Source of the DNA: an uncultured Bacilli bacterium
Lineage (GTDB): Bacteria; Bacillota_I; Bacilli_A; RF39; UBA660
Assembly (NCBI GenBank): GCA_944363755.1
Contig: CALVVC010000017.1
Location: 1-14,421 of the forward strand
Direction: 5' to 3'
Length of the DNA stretch: 14,421 bases
In this document: positions 1 to 6,010 of the stretch, in pieces
Layout: each line of letters begins with the position of its first letter
Position numbering within the stretch: position 1 is the first letter of the stretch
Notes under the pieces: generated by a model
The model's database searches: none
The model's input: the letters and a program-made list of their open reading frames with translations, nothing else
Told to the model about the DNA's origin: nothing
Made by a program: the position numbers and the translations under genes

Positions 1-18
1 CACCTCCTTTCGGAGGTG
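1..18 (-). promoter_or_regulatory. Strong SD inside a 7-bp hairpin at the window edge
   Basis: On the minus strand CACCTCC and GGAGGTG form a 7-bp stem around a GAAA loop. The right arm, with the preceding A residues, reads AAAGGAGGTG, an excellent SD for a gene whose start codon would lie just outside the window. A promoter pointing the same way lies directly upstream. The alternative is a terminator hairpin for the three-gene membrane operon, with its T-run outside the window. The missing flank is needed to decide. Confidence 0.4.
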
Positions 19-19
19 T

Positions 20-54
20 ATTCTATCATAAATTAGACTTTTTTTGTATGTCTA
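20..54 (-). promoter_or_regulatory. Promoter reading out of the left edge
   Basis: On the minus strand TAGACA (54..49) is followed after 18 bases by TATGAT (30..25), each one mismatch from the sigma-A consensus. An overlapping extended -10, TGATAGAAT (28..20), is a second option. The SD at the window edge follows about 12 bases after the second one. The spacing resembles that upstream of the SDR gene at 5943. The gene served is not in the window. Confidence 0.45.
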
Positions 55-86
55 CCCTAAGGGGTGCATTTCACTAAGTAGATTTT

Positions 87-1034
87 TTAATTTAAACTAT
101 TACCTTTAACTGCATCTAAATCAACCCTAATAGCTATACCTTTATCAAAGCTCTTAGGAAGACCCTTATTAAGCAAAATACTATCTTTCTGTATTTCATA
201 ACTACTATCTATTCCATTTAATTCAAGAACACTAGGATCAACGCTTTGTTGATAATCAGTATCTTCACTTGGTCTTAGTAAAAATTCACTATTATGGATA
301 TCAACATATTTTAATGAATCATTATATCTAGCTAATCCAGTCAAAATATCAATAGTAAAAGATTTACCTCCTACCTCATATGCATCTTTATTATAATCAT
401 ATAAATATTTATTTTCTGGTATAGCAATAGTAACATTAGGCATAATTTGATCTCCTACTGCCTTTTCAATATTTGAAGGAATTAAAACCGGTTCAGCAAC
501 TTCCTTATCATAAACACCTTTTTGAAGGTTACAACTAAAAGCTTCTTTCATTCCAATAGCAAGTAAATCAGCATGATTATTACCTTTATTATAATTACCA
601 ATTACTTTATAATCATCACCTTCATAATTAGTTAATGCTACAAAACACTCTGTACCATCTTTATTTAATTCATTTATATCTCTAACTTCAACACCAAGAC
701 CTGTTGCCGCTAAAGTACTCTCTGCCTGTTCCATTTGTTCACTACTAATACCATCATTAACAAGAACAACATTAAGAGTTGATAAATCTTCTACACTAGT
801 ATCAATAGTATATGAATCTTCAACAGTAGTAGAAACATCCACTGTTTTCTCATCAGATTTATCTAAAAAATTCTTACATCCAACAATACCTAAACCAACT
901 ACTCCAGCAGTAAGCGCAGTAACACTTCCTCTTACTAGCATTCTTTTAATATATAAATTTCTCTTCTTCCTTTTTCTAGCTTCTCTTATCATCTCAGGAG
1001 TAACTCTAAAATTATCAATTCTTTTATCACTCAT
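87..1034 (-). CDS. Membrane-anchored or lipoprotein-like exported protein, unknown
   Basis: This 315-residue protein is not recognised. It has a 31-residue Arg/Lys-rich N-terminus, then a hydrophobic Gly/Ala/Val stretch (about 36-52) ending in IVGC with Cys53. That fits either a lipobox with an unusually long n-region or a single membrane anchor. A Thr/Ser/Asp-rich linker (about 58-85) leads to a soluble domain. From about residue 88 it reads like an alpha/beta fold (VVLVNDG, a helix, then VEVRDI), with an N-rich segment and HADLLA near 150. This faintly recalls the opening of an Amidase_3 domain, but the zinc-ligand pattern of an active amidase cannot be identified. An internal Met32 would give a classical lipoprotein signal length but has no close SD. 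It is the last gene of a three-gene set, 8 bases after the 113-residue gene. No clear terminator lies between its stop and the window edge. Confidence 0.8.
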   Translation of the reverse strand: MSDKRIDNFRVTPEMIREARKRKKRNLYIKRMLVRGSVTALTAGVVGLGIVGCKNFLDKSDEKTVDVSTTVEDSYTIDTSVEDLSTLNVVLVNDGISSEQMEQAESTLAATGLGVEVRDINELNKDGTECFVALTNYEGDDYKVIGNYNKGNNHADLLAIGMKEAFSCNLQKGVYDKEVAEPVLIPSNIEKAVGDQIMPNVTIAIPENKYLYDYNKDAYEVGGKSFTIDILTGLARYNDSLKYVDIHNSEFLLRPSEDTDYQQSVDPSVLELNGIDSSYEIQKDSILLNKGLPKSFDKGIAIRVDLDAVKGNSLN

Positions 1035-1042
1035 AATAAACC

Positions 1043-1384
1043 CTACTTTCTATTAATATTATTAGCAATTACATTAAGTAATCTAATTACTTCTCCAAGT
1101 CCATAAATTATACTACAAAATACGAAACTACCAAGCCAAAACAATAAAGTCAAAGATAAATTATATTCCGTTTTAGTACAAGTTGCAAATAACTCTGAAG
1201 TTTCACTACAAGCTGGAAATAAATTACCAACAAGTACTCCTACTATAAACAAAAATATAAATAAACAAACCGCAAGTTGTTGATAAAAATTATAATATCT
1301 TTTTTTCTGTACTTCATTACTTATCTTCTTTAACTTAGGCAACTCTTCTCTTTCTTCATCTATTTCATCAAATAAATCTTTCAT
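1043..1384 (-). CDS. Small two-helix membrane protein, unknown
   Basis: This 113-residue protein is not recognised. It has an acidic N-terminus (DLFDEIDEEREELP), a basic stretch, then two hydrophobic helices at about 37-57 and 77-102. The segment between them contains two Cys (PACSETSELFATC), which could pair if that loop is outside. It starts 2 bases after the stop of the 232-residue membrane protein, and its SD (AGGAGG) lies inside the last codons of that gene, so translation is probably coupled. Sitting between a polytopic membrane protein and an anchored exported protein, it may be part of an envelope complex; this rests on position only. Confidence 0.75.
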   Translation of the reverse strand: MKDLFDEIDEEREELPKLKKISNEVQKKRYYNFYQQLAVCLFIFLFIVGVLVGNLFPACSETSELFATCTKTEYNLSLTLLFWLGSFVFCSIIYGLGEVIRLLNVIANNINRK

Positions 1385-1386
1385 TC

Positions 1387-2085
1387 CTAAACCTCCTCAC
1401 TCTTTTCCTTTTTAGGTCTACCACGTTTTTTTAAAACTTTAACTTCATCTACAGTTTTCTTTTTTACATTAAGAGTTTCATATTCTTTTCTTTCTACATA
1501 TTCTTTATATAAATAAATATATCTAACAAACATAAACTGATATAATGCCTCTAATAAATAAACAACCACATCTTCAAAACTATTAACTGATACTAAAGAC
1601 ACAATCAAACTAATAGCAATTATACCAATTAATAAATAATAGTACTGCCCATTATTAATCTCTGCTAAAGGACTATCAGATAATCTCAAATCTTTACCAA
1701 TAACTGTACTAGTAAAGAAAGAATAACCAAAATAAAGTGTAATCAACACATTAAAAGCTAAGTTCAAAATAGAATCAAATCCAAAAGATTGAAATATTGT
1801 AAATAAACTAGCAAAAGTTGTCAGTAAATAAAATACAAACATAACAACATTTAAATAATCAAAATACTTCTTACCAAACTTAACTCTAATTAAAATAAAA
1901 TAAATTAAACTAACTAAATAAATACTATTATGATTAATAATTGATCTAAATATATCCCCTGCTGCCATATGACTTTGAATAGCAAAAGATTGTGATAAAA
2001 TTATTAACACAACTAAAAGTCCAATCAAAATGTAAGTAATCATACTAGGACTATCAAAGAAATCTTTTTCTTTATTTTTATTCAT
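1387..2085 (-). CDS. Polytopic membrane protein with basic AT-hook-like tail, unknown
   Basis: This 232-residue protein has about six hydrophobic segments (near 16-36, 52-67, 77-99, 104-126, 148-168 and 173-190) and a charged cytoplasmic tail from about 193. The tail contains KKRGRPKKEK at 219-228, which matches the RGRP core of an AT-hook. No transport or enzyme motif is visible. The start ATG lies 8 bases after AAGGAGG, a strong site; a nearer ATG in another frame runs into a stop almost at once. A promoter-like TATAAT lies just upstream, so it may begin its own transcript with the next two genes rather than rely only on the murI operon. The AT-hook may be only a charged positive-inside tail. 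Confidence 0.8.
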   Translation of the reverse strand: MNKNKEKDFFDSPSMITYILIGLLVVLIILSQSFAIQSHMAAGDIFRSIINHNSIYLVSLIYFILIRVKFGKKYFDYLNVVMFVFYLLTTFASLFTIFQSFGFDSILNLAFNVLITLYFGYSFFTSTVIGKDLRLSDSPLAEINNGQYYYLLIGIIAISLIVSLVSVNSFEDVVVYLLEALYQFMFVRYIYLYKEYVERKEYETLNVKKKTVDEVKVLKKRGRPKKEKSEEV

Positions 2086-2111
2086 CTAACATGCCTCCTT
2101 ATACTGTTTCT

Positions 2112-2117
2112 ATTATA
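2112..2117 (-). promoter_or_regulatory. Candidate -10 box upstream of the membrane-protein set
   Basis: A perfect TATAAT on the minus strand lies between murI and the 232-residue membrane protein, about 27 bases before the ATG at 2085. No convincing -35 is seen at 17 bases. A perfect hexamer alone is weak evidence in DNA this AT-rich, but no equally good box is seen in the other short gaps of the operon. Confidence 0.35.
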
Positions 2118-2151
2118 ATTGTAACAAATTTCTGATAAAAAGTCTTTATTT

Positions 2152-2892
2152 CTATAAAATATTATTAAGTAAATTTCTAAATCTCATTTTTTTACTAATA
2201 TCACCACTAGAATCAATAAACTCTACACTATAACTTTTATTATCAAAAGTAATTCCTCTTTTCTTTAATTGTCTAATAAGTTCCCAACTAACACCTAAAG
2301 AACCATCAAAAAACTTAACTTCTCCTATTATGTTTTTAATGTTATTTTTAATTAAAGGATAATGTGTACATCCTAAAACAACATTATCTATATCTTTATA
2401 TTTATTAAGTTTATTAACCAAATATTGATTTATCTTATCTTCATTACCTTCTTCTATAAGTTCAGCAAGTCCCTTACAAGGAAGTAGAATTGTTTTATGG
2501 TTATTATATTTATTATATAAAGCTAAAAATTTCTCACTCTTAATTGTCCCTTCTGTAGCCATAACTAAAGTCTTACCTTCTCTATTATAATCATATACCA
2601 TTTTATAAGCAGGCTCTATTGCAATAAATAAAATATCAGGATATTCAATTCTTAATCTTTTAACACATATTGCAGAAGCAGTATTACAGGCAATAACTAT
2701 AGTAATACATCCCATATTTAAAAGATACTCTACTATTTTCTTAACAATACTATAAACTTCAATATCACTCTTATCTCCATATGGATTATTAACTGAATCA
2801 GAATAATATATAAATTTAGCATTAATCCCCCGTTTTATAATCTCTCTTAAAACACTAACACCACCAACTCCTGAATCAATAACACCTATCAT
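2152..2892 (-). CDS. murI: Glutamate racemase
   Basis: This enzyme interconverts L- and D-glutamate in the cytoplasm and supplies D-Glu for peptidoglycan stem peptides. The protein has 246 residues, slightly short for the family (about 260-280). DSGVGG opens the protein with Asp6 and Ser7. The first catalytic Cys is in IACNTAS (Cys69, Asn70, Thr71) and the second in GCTHYP (Cys175, Thr176, His177). The usual YxGDTxxxPYG loop appears as YYSDSVNNPYG, a conservative variant that keeps Asp and PYG. Its ATG overlaps the truA stop by four bases (ATGA), so the two genes are translationally coupled. No terminator is evident after its stop. Function is confident from both catalytic Cys motifs. Confidence 0.95.
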   Translation of the reverse strand: MIGVIDSGVGGVSVLREIIKRGINAKFIYYSDSVNNPYGDKSDIEVYSIVKKIVEYLLNMGCITIVIACNTASAICVKRLRIEYPDILFIAIEPAYKMVYDYNREGKTLVMATEGTIKSEKFLALYNKYNNHKTILLPCKGLAELIEEGNEDKINQYLVNKLNKYKDIDNVVLGCTHYPLIKNNIKNIIGEVKFFDGSLGVSWELIRQLKKRGITFDNKSYSVEFIDSSGDISKKMRFRNLLNNIL

Positions 2893-3632
2893 ATATCATC
2901 CTCCAAAGTAGTCTTAGCAAGATAAAGTCCACAGGCTTTCGCAGTCGCCCCATTCTTACCTCTTTCTTTACTATCAAGTATCATCTTAACTTCATAAGGC
3001 TCTATTTTACCTGTTCCAACTTTAAGTAATGCACCTACCATATTTCTAACCTGATATCTTAAAAAACCACTACCTACAAACTTAATATCTAAAATATCTT
3101 TTTTTCTAATAATAGATGCTTGATATATAGTTCTAACACAATTTTCTTTAACATTATTCTCAGTAACAAATGCTCTAAAGTCATGTTCACCTTCAAAATA
3201 TTGTATTGCTTTTCTCATTTTACTAACATTAAGTAAATATCCATGTTGATAAACATAGTTTCTCATTAAAGGATTATATTCTCCCATATTTATATAATAA
3301 TGATATTCTTTACTTAAAACATGATATCTAGAAAAGTAATCACAAGAAACTTCAACAACTGAGTTTATATGTATCTCATCACTCAAATAACTATTCAATG
3401 CTCTTTTTAATTTATAAGGAGTTATAGAAACATCTAAATCTAAATGTGCAACTTGATCTAATGCGTGTACCCCTTTATCAGTCCTAGATACTGCAACTAC
3501 ATTTACTTTAGTACTATTATTAATTTTATAAAGGGCATTCTCTAACTCTTCTTGTATTGTCCTATACCCTTCCTGTTTCTGATATCCTTTAAAATTACTC
3601 CCATCATAACTAAATCTAATTAAAAATCTCAT
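2889..3632 (-). CDS. truA: tRNA pseudouridine(38-40) synthase
   Basis: TruA isomerises uridines 38-40 in the anticodon stem-loop of many tRNAs. The 247-residue protein has normal length. It opens with the RFSYDG and GYQ segments typical of TruA, carries the catalytic Asp52 in SRTDKGVHA, and has the C-terminal GSGFLRYQVRNMVG segment. It starts four bases after the stop of the second ABC ATPase and overlaps murI by four bases. Adjacency of truA to a pair of EcfA-type ATPases is the usual Bacillota arrangement, and supports homology of the neighbouring ABC genes to ecfA1/ecfA2 despite their divergence. It ends in TGA, which shows TGA is a stop here. Confidence 0.96.
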   Translation of the reverse strand: MRFLIRFSYDGSNFKGYQKQEGYRTIQEELENALYKINNSTKVNVVAVSRTDKGVHALDQVAHLDLDVSITPYKLKRALNSYLSDEIHINSVVEVSCDYFSRYHVLSKEYHYYINMGEYNPLMRNYVYQHGYLLNVSKMRKAIQYFEGEHDFRAFVTENNVKENCVRTIYQASIIRKKDILDIKFVGSGFLRYQVRNMVGALLKVGTGKIEPYEVKMILDSKERGKNGATAKACGLYLAKTTLEDDI

Positions 3633-3636
3633 AATC

Positions 3637-4422
3637 TCACTTCACATTCCAATATATATCTTTAATAAGATCCATAACACTTTTTCTTCTAGGTAATTTA
3701 ACATTCTTCTTATCTTTAACTAATAGTATAAATTCTACTATATCTGGCCTTCTAATATTATATTTACTATCAAAGAAAATATCACTAGTATTTCCTTCTA
3801 CTAACACTTTATTATTACTAAGTACTATTAAATAATCAGTATATTGATATAAGTAATTAGGATTATTACTATATATAACAATAGTCTTAGAAAACTTATC
3901 TTTAAGTCTATTAATAATTCTAACAAATTTTTTTCTTACATTCAAATCAAGTCCTCTAAAAGGCTCATCAAATAATATAACTTTAGGATTAGTTAAAAAC
4001 GCTAAAGCAAACTGAAGTAGTTTTAACTCACTAAAAGTTAAAGTAGATATACGTCTATCTAAAATATCTACCTTAAGGCCAACTATTTTTAAAGAATCCT
4101 TTATCTTTTTATCAATATCATCTACTTCAAGTTTTCTATATCTAATATATTCTCTAAAATACTCATAAATATTATCTATATCAAAAATATTTACAAATCT
4201 CTTCTCTACAAGTTCAATAGTATTTCTAAACAAATAATAATTACGCCTTAACTTTCTAATCTTATTAAAGTAAATAATTCCTTTACTATCATCATCTAAA
4301 GATATTAATCTAAGTAATTTATCCCCATTATCACCATATATACCAGTAACCTTTCCCTTAGGTATAACAAAAGAAAGATCATTAAAATACTTACTATTAA
4401 CATGAGAAAACTTTATTTCCAT
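3637..4422 (-). CDS. EcfA2-position ABC ATPase with broken Walker A
   Basis: This 261-residue protein is an ABC nucleotide-binding domain of the ECF/CbiO type, judged by overall layout and by its ecfA2-like position next to truA. Walker B is intact (KVILFDEP, Asp152 and Glu153). Other motifs are damaged. The P-loop reads GDNGDKL (30-36), one residue short of GxxGxGK(S/T) and without the Ser/Thr. The Q-loop Gln appears to be Arg66 (LFRN). The signature position reads LTFSE (128-132) in place of LSGGQ. The H-loop His is Asn186. The C-terminus keeps the EcfA-like segment RRPDIVEF. The ATG overlaps the preceding ATPase gene by 10 bases, after GGAGAG. No EcfT gene follows; truA comes next. ATP binding is probably weak or absent. 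It may form an asymmetric pair with the neighbouring ATPase. Confidence 0.85.
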   Translation of the reverse strand: MEIKFSHVNSKYFNDLSFVIPKGKVTGIYGDNGDKLLRLISLDDDSKGIIYFNKIRKLRRNYYLFRNTIELVEKRFVNIFDIDNIYEYFREYIRYRKLEVDDIDKKIKDSLKIVGLKVDILDRRISTLTFSELKLLQFALAFLTNPKVILFDEPFRGLDLNVRKKFVRIINRLKDKFSKTIVIYSNNPNYLYQYTDYLIVLSNNKVLVEGNTSDIFFDSKYNIRRPDIVEFILLVKDKKNVKLPRRKSVMDLIKDIYWNVK

Positions 4423-5183
4423 AAACTCTCCACCATCCCCAAAGGACTCATATTAATCTTAAAGACAAGATTATAATACTCTAATTTAACAGATAAATCC
4501 ACCATAAAAGGAAGTTCTAAACCAATTTTATTTAATAGGCTATCATTACTTAATACATCTAATACCTCACCACTACTAACTATTTTACCTTTATCAAGCA
4601 CATAAATAATACTATTAATTGTATAAATAACTTCTTCTAATAAAGAACTACTAACAACAATAGTCATTCCTCTTATTCTTAACTGTTCTAAAAAACCCAT
4701 AAACTCTTTAGTCTCCAAAGGAGACAAAAAAAGACAAGGATTATCTAATAATAATAATTTAGGATTACTAATAACTTTAGATGCCAAACAAACTCTAAGT
4801 TTCTCATATTCATTTAAATCTTTAATATTTTTATTAAGTATATTAGTTATTTTTAAATCTTTAGCAATATCTCTAACTAATACGTTAATCTTCTCATCAC
4901 TATAACCTAATCTTTCTACACTATATCTAATATTTTTTAAAACAGTATCATAATTAAAAGTTAAGCTTGCCATATAAGAAATATCGTTATCACTTTTAAT
5001 AATTTTCCTATCATAAGTAATTTTATTTTTTACATTAACAAGTCCTGCAAATACTTTAAGTAATAAACTCTTACCACTATTATTAGAGCCTGTAACAAAG
5101 ACTAAAGAATTTAAAGGAATATCCATACTAAACTTAGTAAATGGCCCTATCATTAAATTATCAACCGAAACCAAGCTACTCAT
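4413..5183 (-). CDS. EcfA1-position ABC ATPase lacking catalytic Glu
   Basis: This is an ABC nucleotide-binding domain of EcfA type, 256 residues from the ATG at 5183. That start is chosen over an upstream TTG because AAAGGA sits 7-8 bases before it and it begins one base after the SDR stop. Walker A is usable (GSNNSGKS, 32-39). Walker B reads LLLLDNP (Asp147), with Asn148 in place of the catalytic Glu. The signature reads LNEYE (123-127) rather than LSGGQ. The H-loop His is Ser180 (alignment to THDMEEV), and no Q-loop Gln is visible. The C-terminal LELPFMVDLSVKL matches the family pattern LxxPFxVxLxxxL of EcfA proteins. It should bind nucleotide but hydrolyse it poorly. No transmembrane partner is encoded nearby. 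Confidence 0.85.
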   Translation of the reverse strand: MSSLVSVDNLMIGPFTKFSMDIPLNSLVFVTGSNNSGKSLLLKVFAGLVNVKNKITYDRKIIKSDNDISYMASLTFNYDTVLKNIRYSVERLGYSDEKINVLVRDIAKDLKITNILNKNIKDLNEYEKLRVCLASKVISNPKLLLLDNPCLFLSPLETKEFMGFLEQLRIRGMTIVVSSSLLEEVIYTINSIIYVLDKGKIVSSGEVLDVLSNDSLLNKIGLELPFMVDLSVKLEYYNLVFKINMSPLGMVESLWK

Positions 5184-5184
5184 T

Positions 5185-5943
5185 TCATTTTCCTTTCTTT
5201 TTTTGAATATTATAATTAATACGTGTAACAAATTTATCAGATAAGAATCTAGTTATAAACTTAACAAACTTCATCTTAAATCCTGGAATAATTACACACT
5301 TACCATTAAACATCTTCTCTACTGCATATCTTGCTACATAACTACTAGATAAAGCTTTAACCCTAAATTCTACACCCGCTCTTTTATTAAAATTAGTATC
5401 AACAGGTCCAGGACATAAAACAGATATCTTAACATGACTTTTACGTCTTCTTAACTCTTCATTAATCGCTAAACTAAGACGATACACATAACTCTTAGAT
5501 GCATAATAACTACTCATTAAAGGACCCGCCATAAAAGCTGCACTACTCGCTACATTAAGAATAATACCCTTATCTTTTTTAATCATATCTTTTAAATAAA
5601 ACTTACATAACATATCAAGCGCTCTAATATTAACATCTATCATATCAAGCTCAGTATTAAGGTCTATATTACAAAATTCTCCAAATACTCCAAATCCTGC
5701 ATTATTAACAAGTATATCAATATCATCATTATGAGTTAAAACATAAAGCTCTTTAACTTTCTGTAAATTAGATAAATCAACAACAACTATCTTAACCTTA
5801 ACTTTACCATTAATAGTAGATTTAACACCCTCTAAGGCTTCCCTATCTCTTCCAACAAGTATTAAATCATATTGAAGTTTTGCAAGATTAAGAGCAATAT
5901 CACGTCCAATACCACTAGAAGCTCCTGTAACCATCGCTTTCAA
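5185..5943 (-). CDS. Short-chain dehydrogenase/reductase (SDR)
   Basis: This is a classical SDR of 252 residues, an NAD(P)(H)-dependent oxidoreductase with unknown substrate. The Rossmann motif TGASSGIG is at 6-13, NNAG at 80-83, and the active site comprises Asn105, Ser133, Tyr146 and Lys150 (YYASK), followed by PGPVDT. The extended basic C-terminus (about 222-252) resembles DltE/YqjQ-like SDRs. The start is TTG: GGAGGTG lies 6 bases before it, whereas the ATG three codons in would be 15 bases away. It is the first gene of the SDR-ABC-ABC-truA-murI operon and ends one base before the first ATPase ATG. Membership of this operon does not reveal its substrate. Confidence 0.92.
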   Translation of the reverse strand: MKAMVTGASSGIGRDIALNLAKLQYDLILVGRDREALEGVKSTINGKVKVKIVVVDLSNLQKVKELYVLTHNDDIDILVNNAGFGVFGEFCNIDLNTELDMIDVNIRALDMLCKFYLKDMIKKDKGIILNVASSAAFMAGPLMSSYYASKSYVYRLSLAINEELRRRKSHVKISVLCPGPVDTNFNKRAGVEFRVKALSSSYVARYAVEKMFNGKCVIIPGFKMKFVKFITRFLSDKFVTRINYNIQKKKGK

Positions 5944-5971
5944 CTAAACCACCTCCGTCATGTCTAATTAC

Positions 5972-5980
5972 ATTTTAACA
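5972..5980 (-). promoter_or_regulatory. Extended -10 promoter of the SDR-ABC-truA-murI operon
   Basis: TGTTAAAAT on the minus strand is an extended -10 (TGN plus TAAAAT). It lies just after the GH31 terminator, 15 bases before the GGAGGTG of the SDR gene, giving an expected leader of roughly 20 bases. The -35 region would overlap the terminator T-run and shows no good match, which is common for extended -10 promoters. Confidence 0.5.
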
Positions 5981-5983
5981 CAG

Positions 5984-6010
5984 AAAAAAAGAGAATACCA
6001 GATTCTCTTT
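5984..6010 (-). terminator. Intrinsic terminator of the GH31 gene
   Basis: On the minus strand AAAGAGAAT and ATTCTCTTT form a 9-bp stem around CTGGT, followed by a T-run continuing the right arm (5990..5984 all T). The GH31 stop codon lies at the base of the left arm, so termination follows translation directly. This separates the glycosidase transcript from the downstream operon. Confidence 0.85.

Noticed and set aside
1..11. CACCTCCTTTC matches the 3' end of 16S rRNA
   Set aside because: Only 11 bases match, and the adjoining GGAGGTG makes a hairpin with it. It is better explained as SD pairing or a terminator stem; no rRNA flank can be seen.
5184..5231. Upstream TTG extension of the first ABC ATPase
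   Set aside because: It would overlap the SDR gene by 47 bases and lacks an SD, while the ATG at 5183 has one and sits one base after the SDR stop.
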